From Capronia americana (taxonomy: Eukaryota; Ascomycota; Eurotiomycetes; Chaetothyriales; Herpotrichiellaceae), in contig JADWQD010000010.1 in assembly GCA_016110215.1 (NCBI GenBank), forward strand, positions 558,001 to 622,000: a stretch of DNA of 64,000 nucleotides, written 5' to 3'. Below are positions 31,624-41,007 of the stretch, piece by piece; the first letter of the stretch is position 1, and every line of letters begins with the position of its first letter. Under the pieces are notes generated by a model. It was not told the origin of the DNA. It worked only from the letters and a program-made list of their open reading frames with translations, and ran no database searches. The position numbers and the translations under genes are program-made.

Positions 31624-33603
31624 ATGCAAGGATTGTCCCCACCAACCGAGACTGACAGCGGCCGGATACCAAAGGCTTGCCTGCCCTGCGCCCGAGCCAA
31701 AGTACGGTGCGAAATTGACGCGGGATATACGAGTTGTAGGCGGTGCGTCTGCTCCAGGGGCATGATCTAAGCTGCGATTCCCGACCCTAACCTTGATTTA
31801 GTTGTCAACGTCTGAAGAGGAGCTGTAGCGGGCAGGCGCCTGGTGCTCACCGACGCAAACGAGCCAATGTATCCGCAAGACCCGAGGAATGTCTAGATGG
31901 CGTCTCTGCCATTCTTGCAGTCTCGAAACAGATTCCGAACAGGGCGGTCACTTCCCCGTCTCTCAACTCGGTTGACAACGGTCCCGCAGCATATATAGAC
32001 CTGTCCATCAACAACGGCAGAGAGGCAGAAATAGTGCTGCAGAGTTTCCGCATTGAAATGACCCCTCTCTTTCCGTTTGTCGTCATCCCACCGAGTATGA
32101 CATTCGTGGAGATGAGGCAGAAGAAGCCCTTCCTCGTCCTTGCGATCCTGATGGTTGGCTGCCGCCAAGACCCAGCACGACAAACAACCATTGCACACAA
32201 GCTGCGAGAGATGGTTAGCTACAGCATGCATATCCAAGGCGAGAAAAGCCTTGACATGCTTCAGGCTCTCCTCGTTTATCTCAGTTGGTTAGTGCAGATT
32301 CCGGGTTTTGGCGTTGGTAAATTTGCTGACGATTTGTCCACGTAGGTATCACGTTCCTGTCCATCAGAGCTCCCAGGTGGGCAATATCGGTCACCTCATT
32401 ATGGCGTTGTTGTCGGATCTTCGGTTGAACAATGGAGCTGTCGTGCAGACCCTCAAACCTGCCTTTGGTCGTCTGGAGCCTTTCGGCAACGATGGCTCCG
32501 ACGCCTCTGCCACGCGGCCAACTAGTAGAGCTGCTCAAAGCTCGTCGATCACAAGGACTCTAGAAGAACGTAGGACATTTCTCGGTTGCTTCTTCCTTAT
32601 CTCTACGTGAGTGTTTGACAGCAGAGAACTGTTGTCTCATCGCTTACAAGCTGAAATCCAGGCTCTCCATATGGACTCGAGAGCTCTATCCGGTGCAGTA
32701 CTCCAAATACGTGGACGAATGTTGTCGCGCCGTATCTGAAGCTGCGGAATATCCGACAGATCTCTCTGTCGTACACCTGGCGCGTATCCATGGCATGGCT
32801 GACAGAATCTCGCGATCGTTGACTCCAGAGAATTGGCATACCATCCCAGCATTCACCCCATTTCCTCTCGGTGCTTGCGTCAAGCTACTAGAGCCGGAGC
32901 TGCTACAGCTTAGAACTTCCTTATCGGAAGGAGGCCAGAATGGTGAGCTTGAATCTGCAATGGTACGGTCCTGAGCTAACCACTGTATATAGCTGTTCTT
33001 CTCCTGCATTATCATGCCATTGAGATCCTGCTGTACGAGACAGCACTCAAGGAAAATATCCCCCCCTCGAGGTACGGGGCATACCCTGTTTCCCGCCTTG
33101 ACATGCTTTACGCGTGCTTGAATTCCACCAAACTATGCTTCGAGACGGCCTACACCATCCCCGACTTTGAATGGTTCGACCTCCCTTACGCCGTCTGGGC
33201 TTTACTGGGCCACGCAATAGTGGTTCTGTCGAGGCTGTCGCTTCTCAAGGCCGACGGATGGGACCAGGAATACGTTCGAAAGACGATCGACTTCTCCGCA
33301 ACCATGGACAAATTGATGCGGCACCTCGATGCCGCCAAGGAGTTGGCCGAAAGCCACTCGTGGTACCAGCTACCGCGAGCTGTTCCACAGCTATATCTGA
33401 CGTTTATGGAGAAACTGAGGCGGATCAAGGCTGCCCACGAAGCCAAGTACAAGGCACAACAAGCCAATATCATCCCCAGAGAGACGACGATTCCAAGTCC
33501 CGCACAAACCATCATGATGCCAACAGACGACGAAATCGGCATGCAATGTTCGCCGTTTTTCTGCGATTTTCTGAACGATGATTTCTGGGATCAATTCACT
33601 TGA
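31624..33603 (+). CDS. Zn2Cys6 fungal transcription factor
   Basis: There are five exons: 31624-31742, 31802-32287, 32346-32606, 32662-32942 and 32993-33603, giving 585 aa. The zinc cluster cysteines are C19, C22, C29, C38, C41 and C48 (ACLPCARAKVRC then SCRRC); the first intron splits the codon for R40 and the join regenerates SCRRCQRLKRSC. All introns are 50-59 bp with GT-AG ends and correct phase. The central region resembles the fungal-specific regulator domain (LQALLVYLSWYHV, GNIGHLIMALLSDLRL, RRTFLGCFFLIST). It is a nuclear DNA-binding regulator; targets are unknown. The adjacent divergent YTP1-like gene is one candidate target (inference). Confidence 0.93.
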
Positions 33604-33871
33604 GAGAAATTGCCAACCAATATACGGGGAGTTGCCGTCAGTGGTGGGGAGGAAAGAGTGCCACCAGTAACCCTCATCCACCGCTGCTGGCCTTCCTTGC
33701 ATGGCGTTCGGGACGTCTTTTTTGAGCGAACGAGCTAATCAAGATGGACTTGACAGCGCTCTCTCGGAACCCTTGCAGCCGATTGTATGGACACCGGCTA
33801 GAGTCGTGTGGGACTTTAGCTAGAGGCACAGAGAAGGCCTCGCCTCCTTTCACCATCTGTAACATTATTTC

Positions 33872-33945
33872 TCCATGTAGAGTGAGTGCTCCGATGTGGA
33901 CAATTTCCATGTAGAGTGAGTGCTCCGATGTGGACAATTTCCATG
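33872..33945 (+). repeat. 34-bp direct repeat, two exact copies
   Basis: The unit beginning TCCATGTAGAGTGAGTGCTC occurs at 33872-33905 and again, identical, at 33906-33939. Six more bases (TCCATG) start a third copy. It lies about 270 bp after the Zn2Cys6 regulator stop. Exact identity suggests a recent duplication. Confidence 0.9.
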
Positions 33946-34528
33946 CCCGATTCACTAACAGCCAAAGCCAGATATCTCAGCCGATGATACTGTAGAACCG
34001 ACTTATCCTTTCTTCGAAAGACTGAAATCGTAGACGTATTCGAAAGTAAGTCGCCGCTCCGAGTGCCATCGAACACCTAAGACACCCAACCACCTCCTTG
34101 ATCACGGCATTTCCAGAGCACACACACACACACTCTCTATGGTCCGATCCCGCTGCACATTAACCACCACATCATCACGCTGATTTCAGCGCCCACGAGC
34201 CCTCCCTGCAGGTTACATGTCACGATGTACAAGCGCTAAAGCAAAGAACAGCAAAAGACCGTACATCACCAGTAACATAACATAACATGACGAACGAGAC
34301 AACGCCTAGCGCAGAAAGTATGCCTCCACAACATACCCAAATCCCTACTCGTTCGTCGACATCAGCTTGGCGAGGAGAGGAAGACCAAAGCCTGAGAAAG
34401 CCTCCGGGAGAGTTTTTGCATTTTCCATTTCCCTGGCTGTTTTACAAGTACCATGTTAGGTACCATGATCACCCCAACGCTCATGAGATGCATTCCTAAG
34501 GTATGTAACAGGTATTTATTTCCCTTCC

Positions 34529-34580
34529 GTTCCCTCGTTCCCTCGTTCCCTCGTTCCCTCGTTCCCTCGTTCCCTCGTTC
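34529..34580 (+). repeat. 8-bp satellite, 6.5 copies
   Basis: The unit GTTCCCTC is repeated six times without change, followed by GTTC. Length variation between isolates is expected. Confidence 0.92.
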
Positions 34581-35252
34581 GGTTGACGACCACGCCGCCA
34601 GAAGGCTCTGTCGTACGTACGGTCTCGAATAAGAGAGATATACAGTACCCCCGCGACGTCTCGTCAAATCCTCCGTTCGGCAAATATTCGAAACGCAGCT
34701 GCAGCAAGATGTTTGTTTTCTGGAGAGTCGCTCGGCCTCTACAGAAGGAAGGGAAACCGAGGATAAGATCGGATTTTCATTTTGCGGCCGTATCTCGCAG
34801 TGCCTAGAGCACTTCTACGAGAACGTTGCTGGGGGTGAACGTGTCGTAGACTTCAAGGGCAGGGGGCCATGGTTCTTGGAATTGATTTTGAGCTCCTTCA
34901 ACTGCCTGTAGGACACTTTCAAAGGAGGACTTGGCTGAGTTGCATGGTCGGACTTCGGAGAGGATGTCCTGAAAGACAGATGTGCTTGGAATACGGGGTA
35001 TCCGATATTGACAAAAAAAGCTCTCGCCCAATACAGCTTTATCCTAATCCGACGCCTCTCTGGTTGATATTCTTTTATGACCAGTTCATGGCCTTTTTGA
35101 GACGCCGCATTCCCACGTTCGAACTCCACATTTCGCCGATGCGACAGAAAGAACGCCCCTCTAGTCTACAGACGATGATGGAGCCGTCGAGCTCTTGATT
35201 CTTCTCAGAGGCGCCGTGCCGTGCCAGTTCATGTCCACGCAGCACCCGTATC

Positions 35253-35691
35253 TTATTCCTGTAGGGCGCTGGCATCCGAGCTCTGACTTTGCGCCTTGAT
35301 GTTCTCCCGAAAAACGGTTTGTGCAAAGAGCGTCTTCGGCTTTGCGTTCCTGCGTTTGTGTTTTCTGTCAGCTATTGGCAGTGCTGGCGCGGGGGACTAT
35401 CAATGGCGCGTCTCAACCGACGTACATGAATCTCTTGCCCTTGATTTCACTCAATTTCTTGGTCGTCGGGCTTCGAATTGCATCCGAAGGTGAAATATAT
35501 GTCTGGCTTGACCCGTTCAGATCTTGTGCCTGTGTGCTTGTTCGGAGTTGCGGTGGCTCGAATCTGGGCATGGCGGTCTTCTCGTCCAGCAATGACGGCT
35601 TGCCGGAAGATGTTGGCTTTGTTGGCGAGAAGGTATTGGGAGACTTCTCTGCGAGAGGGCCGCCCGATGAGGTGTCTTTGGTTGGAGACAT
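35253..35691 (-). CDS. SPO12: Spo12-like cell-cycle protein
   Basis: There are two exons, 35691-35426 and 35349-35253, giving 120 aa. The 76-bp intron has a GTACGT donor, a GCTGAC branch and a CAG acceptor. The core at residues 65-88 reads YISPSDAIRSPTTKKL then SEIKGKRF, and the splice completes the family motif as RFMNAKPKTLFAQT. Spo12-family proteins act in mitotic exit (the FEAR network with Cdc14 in yeast); S/TP sites in this core are typical CDK targets. The second exon encodes only 31 residues and is invisible without splicing. The start is the first in-frame ATG (MSPTKD). The frame is open further upstream without an ATG, so an upstream spliced start remains possible. The PQ-loop gene lies upstream. 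Confidence 0.85.
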
Positions 35692-36106
35692 TGTTTGCGC
35701 ACTGGCAGTCGTCTGGGCTTCCGCAGAGGATGCAATGCCGTGATTGTTGCAAAGGGGGTTGAGATGGAAGACCTGTAGGCTCGCTCCAGACTGCGCTAAA
35801 GTTTGTCGGGGATTGACGATATCGTCCAGAAGGGAGAGTATGCACAATTTAGTAGTCTGCGTTGGTGTCTCTGAGGATCTTGCATTTTGAAATTCCAGTG
35901 GCAGTCGGTGGAGCGAGTACCAGGCACCAGAGGGGGTCGGTGGGGGAGGAATGTTTAGGCTGACGTCATAGTCAAATAGTGAAGCGTTCCCGGGCAACGA
36001 GCCATGCTTCTTTCTCACTCTCCCCTGTCGTCCCCTTCGCCGCGCCCACAAAGCCAGAAGGCGTGCATGACATTAGGACAAATCTTTCAAGTAAATTTCC
36101 ACTCAA

Positions 36107-37141
36107 TCAGTCCTCATCCACAACAGCAACCTCATTGTCATCTTCCTCATCCTTTGTATACAAGAAAAACTGGACAAAAATGGCCATGTCCAACAGTAAC
36201 GTCCCCAGACTACCCGCGATCCAACTGGCATTCACTGCTATATACCTCAAATACAAACTCTTCGCTTCACCCGGTGCACAGTGACCCGGCTTGTGGCAAA
36301 CGGGCGAATATGCAAAGATGGACATATCGTACGTCAGATTGCCAATGCACGCAAATAAGAAGAAGAGCAAGGAGACGCCCTCTGTGCTCTTGCGCTTGTA
36401 GTTGAGGAGCAATTGCGGAACCCGTGACCCTAGGTAGAGCACTGCACAGAGATAACCAAAGACTTGGCCGAGAATGTCAAACTCCAGCGGTTCGGGTTCA
36501 TCTTGCTTGACATGGTGTCGGTTCTTCTGTTCGCCGATCCACCAACCAAAGACTCCTGCTGCACAGACAAGGAGGATGGCGAAGCCGTTCCAGATGGCAG
36601 TCTGGAGGGCGCTGCTCGGCCTTGCATTGCTGATAGCTGGCGGGTCATTGAGCTTTGGAGGATCGATAAGAGGCGTCGCTGGTGACAGATGTGTACCATC
36701 AACGGAAAGATGGCGTTGCCACTGTGATATAGAGGTTGATTCGGCCCGCGGAGGCGGCTGAGTTGGCGAATCGCCCTGGAGTAAAGGCCGCGTCTCAGCG
36801 TCTCCGTCCGGCAGATTCTTGGGTTTGACGTCGTCGGTCAAGGTAAAGCCCCGATAGTAGAAAACCTGGCCCAGCAGCACAATGTCTGCAAGCGTGTAAT
36901 AGATTGCCAGGATGATCATGGTCGGCAAGACCCCTTGCATGATAGCTCCCAAGATGTTGAAGACATCGCCCGCCAGCCACACCACGATGAAGACCACTGA
37001 CAGTCCTTCGGCCGAGCCTCTCCGAAAGTTCTCGATAATCTGGGGCGAGAAGACAACGACCCAGCAGGCAATCGAGATTGAGCCACAGATACCGGACAGA
37101 GCCTCGATGTCAAGCGAGATGCCTTGCTGCGGCGGAAACAT
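36107..37141 (-). CDS. PQ-loop vacuolar amino-acid transporter (Ypq1/Stm1-like)
   Basis: A single exon encodes 344 aa. There are seven hydrophobic helices with two PQ-loop motifs: VVFSPQIIENFRRGSAEGLS near the N-terminus and GSRVPQLLLNYKRKSTEGVS near residue 245. Both carry the Pro-Gln pair that acts as a hinge in this family. Yeast Ypq1-3 export cationic amino acids from the vacuole, and S. pombe Stm1 is related. The hydrophilic loop between the two halves (residues ~115-180) is longer than in bacterial SWEET-like relatives but usual for fungi. The start lies at the edge of a tandem repeat in the 5' flank. Confidence 0.95.
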   Translation of the reverse strand: MFPPQQGISLDIEALSGICGSISIACWVVVFSPQIIENFRRGSAEGLSVVFIVVWLAGDVFNILGAIMQGVLPTMIILAIYYTLADIVLLGQVFYYRGFTLTDDVKPKNLPDGDAETRPLLQGDSPTQPPPRAESTSISQWQRHLSVDGTHLSPATPLIDPPKLNDPPAISNARPSSALQTAIWNGFAILLVCAAGVFGWWIGEQKNRHHVKQDEPEPLEFDILGQVFGYLCAVLYLGSRVPQLLLNYKRKSTEGVSLLFFLFACIGNLTYDMSIFAYSPVCHKPGHCAPGEAKSLYLRYIAVNASWIAGSLGTLLLDMAIFVQFFLYTKDEEDDNEVAVVDED

Positions 37142-37146
37142 GGCGG

Positions 37147-37319
37147 GAGATGTGAAGGATGTGAAACAGTCCTCCCGATGAGCCGTGAACTCGGAGACGA
37201 TGGGAAAGATGCGAAATCGGAACAGTCCTCCTGAGAGAGACGTGGATTTAGAGACGATGCGAAAGATGCGTTAAACCGACACAGTCCCCCGAATGAGCCC
37301 GTGGATTTTGCTAGAGACC
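37147..37319 (-). repeat. Diverged ~57-bp tandem repeat abutting the PQ-loop start
   Basis: Units begin with ACAGTCC at 37166, 37222 and 37281 (periods 56 and 59 bp). Each continues with a CCGATGAGC/CGTGGATTT stretch and, in the first two, GAGACGATG then GAAAGATGCG. The bases between 37147 and 37165 look like the tail of one more copy, ending a few bases from the ATG at 37141. The whole set therefore lies in the leader or core promoter. Confidence 0.75.
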
Positions 37320-37994
37320 AAGCTTGAGAAGTAGGAGAAAATGAAGTATACGGAGTACGTGTAAGGTAGTACTCGGTCCAAGCAGCGCGATATCCTTATG
37401 AAGGGAGAAGAAACAAGACACGAGGTTTCAAAGGTTCAAAGGTTCAAAGGTTCAAAAGTCCCAGCAGTGAGTGAATGAATGACGTCCGGGTCCGACAGGG
37501 TGAGAGGGTGAGTGAGGAGAAATCTCTGCACACACAAGCTTTGACACATCAAAATCCGGGGAATCCCAAGCAAAAACGAAAGCCTGCATCTTGAGTCGTC
37601 TCTCCGCCTCGAGATTTCATCCTAAGCCCAACGGGGTAACAATTCGCGTGCGACCTTATGCAAGGTACCGGTCCTGCGGTCCCAAGGTGCGGCGCCACAA
37701 CGTGTCTACTGGGTATCGAATCAAGTCATCATCAACGTAGCTCGGAGCCATTCTTACTGTACGAGGTACTATCTCGAAGAGTCGTGCAGGAATCCTCGGT
37801 CGAGGAAGGTCGTGCGCCGTTTTATCCTTTTGTCCAATGCCATGTTTATACCAAGCGGCCGTCGCATTAGACACAATGTCTACCCTGAATGCATTTCCCG
37901 GTCAATTTCGCAGGCCTTCATAAAAGCGTCTTCCATATCCAAAACGGTCCCCGAAGTATGTAACCAACCTAGAAGAAAGGTCATGCACATGTCA
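37320..37994. other. Intergenic stretch, no gene seen
   Basis: Distal upstream flank of the PQ-loop gene and 3' flank of the DUF6594-like gene. It contains one TACGGAGTAC at 37349 and the 8-bp repeat at 37427. No gene was seen. Confidence 0.45.
37427..37458 (+). repeat. 8-bp tandem repeat, four copies
   Basis: TTCAAAGG is repeated three times, then TTCAAAAG. It lies about 290 bp upstream of the PQ-loop gene. Confidence 0.85.
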
Positions 37995-39758
37995 TTACTT
38001 CCTTTTGCCGGCACAGCCGAAGAACGCCATGAAACCGCCGCCGCCCGATGTCCCGCCGTCTGTGGTAGGCGGCTTTTCTTTGTGTATTGAGGGCGCATTC
38101 TCCTCGTCGCCAAGTTCAATACTGCTCAGATCTTTTGTATTTTCAAGCCATTGGAGATTCTGTTGTGTGCTAATACCCAGGCCAGCTTCTGCATTTGTTC
38201 CCGGTTTCGACAACCACTGTTTTAGCTCTTTCGTGGTTGACTCGCTGGCTGGGTTTGCCTGCATCTTGCTCCATGTATTGAAGAGGTGGTCTGGAAATAA
38301 TCAGTCATTGAATCATATCGTGGTGGGCGCAGGGCTGTAAAGCATACCATATTCAGCCACCACCTTCCGCAGTTCTCGCAATATCCGGGTTTTGGCCAAC
38401 ATCCTCTCAGAGCCACCTCCAGCTGACGTCGGGCTTTCCAATTTTTCCAGCTCCTGTTCCAGCTGCGAGATCTCGTCCTGCAAGGACAAAAGTAATCTGG
38501 CATGGACGTCGTCGAACCTTCGTAGTACGATGGTATTCTTTTCAGTCATGAACGACGCCACTCTAGCATGGTCAAAGCGCCGAAATGAGGAGATGGTCGA
38601 AGGCACTGGTTCTTCTACGGGAGGCTGTGGCGGCGCCCGTGAACTATTATCCCGGGTGGACGGTCTTCGACTCTGCATATGAGCCTCGGGAGGGAGCTGG
38701 GGGAGTGGCGTCGTCGGGGCAGGTGTCGGGAGCTGCGATTCGTAAATTGTGGATCTCGGGGTTGTCGCTCGAGAGTCGGTCGATTTTCTGGACTTGTTGC
38801 GTACCGATGGCGGCTTGGGGATGATCTCGGCGTCGTCTGAGCTTGAATTCCGCTGAGACCGCAACGAGACATTCGAAGGGTGTGAGTGGAGCGCACGCTG
38901 TCGCCGTTCGGACGCTGAGGACTTTGCAGCCTGGAGTCTTTGAGAGGGATCCGGAGACTGGGCAAGCTCAAACGGTGGCAATTTGGGAGAAGGGAGTGGC
39001 TGAATTGAAGTGAAAGCCGTAGATACAGCTGGTACGCTCGGCAGCAATCGTGGTGACTCCTGGGGAGTTTGAGGCAGGCTAGGCACGAGAGACGGCCTGC
39101 CGGGCGTACTCCCAGTGACTGATGCCACAGGCTTTCGGTTGTATTTGGATGTCGGTGGGAGCACTGCGGTCCTCTTCACGGAGATCATGGACGAGCGGAT
39201 AGACGGGTTCACGGTCGACTCCACAATCTGTTCCATAGGCTGGCTTTGCCGACTAGATGCTCGGTCATCCACTACGCTTGCATTCTCATTGTCCTCAGTG
39301 CTGGGCGTGCTGGCCATGTCCCGTTGTGTTTCTGTGCCGACCGAAATCTTCTCTTCGTTCGAACCTGCCGTGGTCGAAGTCGTCTGACGATTATGCCCCC
39401 TCGAAGCGTCCTGGATATAGCTCGGGATACTAGGCAATGGCTCGATACTGTCTTGGGGGCTCTGCGATCTCGAGTCGGAATCCGAAGCGACACTTTCGGG
39501 GGCCATAGAGCTCTTTGAATAGGCATGAGAAAAGCCGGGTCGTGGTTTGGGCGAGGTGGACTGCGACGGGAAGAGGGAGAAGCTGGCGGCAGGTTGTGGT
39601 TGAAACACTTCTTTCTCGGTCGGCGACAACGGTGGTTTGTATGCTGCGCTGTCCAGAACGGGAATCCAATTGGGATCATGAATATCAACTGGTGTCGATG
39701 TGTTGTAGTAGGACCGTCGACCCGTGGGCAACTCGACTGGGGCTACTTCAGCAGCCAT
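37995..39758 (-). CDS. DUF6594-like soluble protein, long disordered N-terminus
   Basis: There are two exons, 39758-38348 and 38290-37995, giving 568 aa. The 57-bp intron (GTATGC donor, TTCCAG acceptor) joins VVAEY to DHLFNTWSKMQ. Residues ~1-385 are Ser/Pro/Thr-rich and disordered with many SP/TP sites. Residues ~388-480 form a helical region (FRRFDHARVASFMTEKN, IVLRRFDDVHARLLLSLQDE, LEQELEKLE) that matches the start of DUF6594-type proteins. Those proteins usually continue into two or three C-terminal membrane helices; here there are none. The protein instead ends in a Gly-rich tail with GFMAFFGCAGKRK. Function unknown. The first in-frame ATG is at 39758. Confidence 0.85.
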
Positions 39759-41007
39759 TTTGCAATCCGTTGATTTGGTCTTCACTGCTGCAAGATATCA
39801 AGGAAACGCTACTATTAGGTGGTCAGAGGAGTATCGAGAACCGAGGGTCGCGTGCTGTGAAATCGCGTAGGAGTCGGCGCCGGCCATTCTATGCTGAAAA
39901 GATCGAGAACATGGACGCGAAGAGCGAAGAACTTCCATGCAGACATTGTTAGCAAGCGAGACGCGGTACGCAGGATCTCTCACGAGATGTCTTCAACAAA
40001 GCACGAGCACCAGGAAGAGACCAGACCATGCCGTTTCTGCCACGGCTAGCATGACGGAGTCCACATTACGATGCTGGGCTGAAGCCACAGGGGCCGAAAG
40101 GGAAGTCTAGCAACGGGCGATCACCTCAGGTCGCTAGGCCCAAGCCCACCGATACTGCATCTGGACAAGTGCTGCGAGATGGTTGATTTGGACACTGGAC
40201 CGTTGAGTTTGTGAAGATCTTCACGAGGGCTGGCGTAGCCTCATCGAGGGTTCGAGCGCCAGGGGGGGTGCTGAGGTGACCAAGAAAGCCCTGTGGCCCT
40301 CGCAGTCCGCTAGGGAAAAATCCCTTTCGCTCGGTGCGTCAGGCCGAGGCTCCACTCCAATCACAGGCTTGCATCCTTCCTGCCCGGTATCCGTTCCTGG
40401 ACCATTCCTCTTCGGGACAGCGCGACACGGGAAGGCCTGACGGTCGCTCCTGCACGTTCAAATTAAAAATACCGAATCCTTGTAGCAGATTGCAAGACAT
40501 GGCAACAAGCGACATTGTTTTCGCTGATGGGCTTGCACAATTCCGTGGACAACGAGATTTGATCTTATGTTGTGTGCTTACTGTGTTAACAACGGGAGTA
40601 GCGAGTATTTGACAATGGAGCAACAGGTGACTTGGAACTGAGGGCATTGTGATCAAGGTTGGAAGTTGAAGCAACGGCCCCCCCAGGATCGACTCTTGTG
40701 CCTTAACTTACTCTGGCAAGCAACTCTAGTTAACGACCCAACGAAGTAAGCCTTGCGGTTGGGCCTCTTTCCGTCCTGGTGCGTCTCTTTCAAATTGGCC
40801 TTGTCCTCACCCCGAACAGAGTTCGTGAGCGAAGGCGTCCGTTCTCAAGTAGACGGGCCCCAAACTTTTATGGCGTTCTGAAGGATCGCGGTTTTTTTGC
40901 GCCAGTGACTTGGACCTTTAGTAAAAGATGAATCATCGTTTCTACAGAGGACCCTTTTTTGCCGACTTGATAACTCCCAAGAATGCTGACCATGAGGCTC
41001 GCCGACG
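39759..41007. other. Intergenic 1.25 kb, no gene seen
   Basis: Promoter side of the DUF6594-like gene and 3' flank of the next regulator. A GGTTCGAGCGCC stretch near 40249 resembles a tRNA T-arm but has no matching partner arms. No gene was found. Confidence 0.45.

Larger units (their letters stand above)
33604..35252. other. Intergenic 1.65 kb with two tandem repeats
   Basis: No gene was supported. It contains a duplicated 34-mer at 33872 and an 8-bp satellite at 34529, listed separately. Minus-strand frames at 34815-35129 are probably 3' flank of the SPO12-like gene. Confidence 0.5.

Noticed and set aside
40225..40262. tRNA-like T-arm sequence GGTTCGAGCGCC
   Set aside because: No A-box, anticodon arm or acceptor stem could be paired around it.
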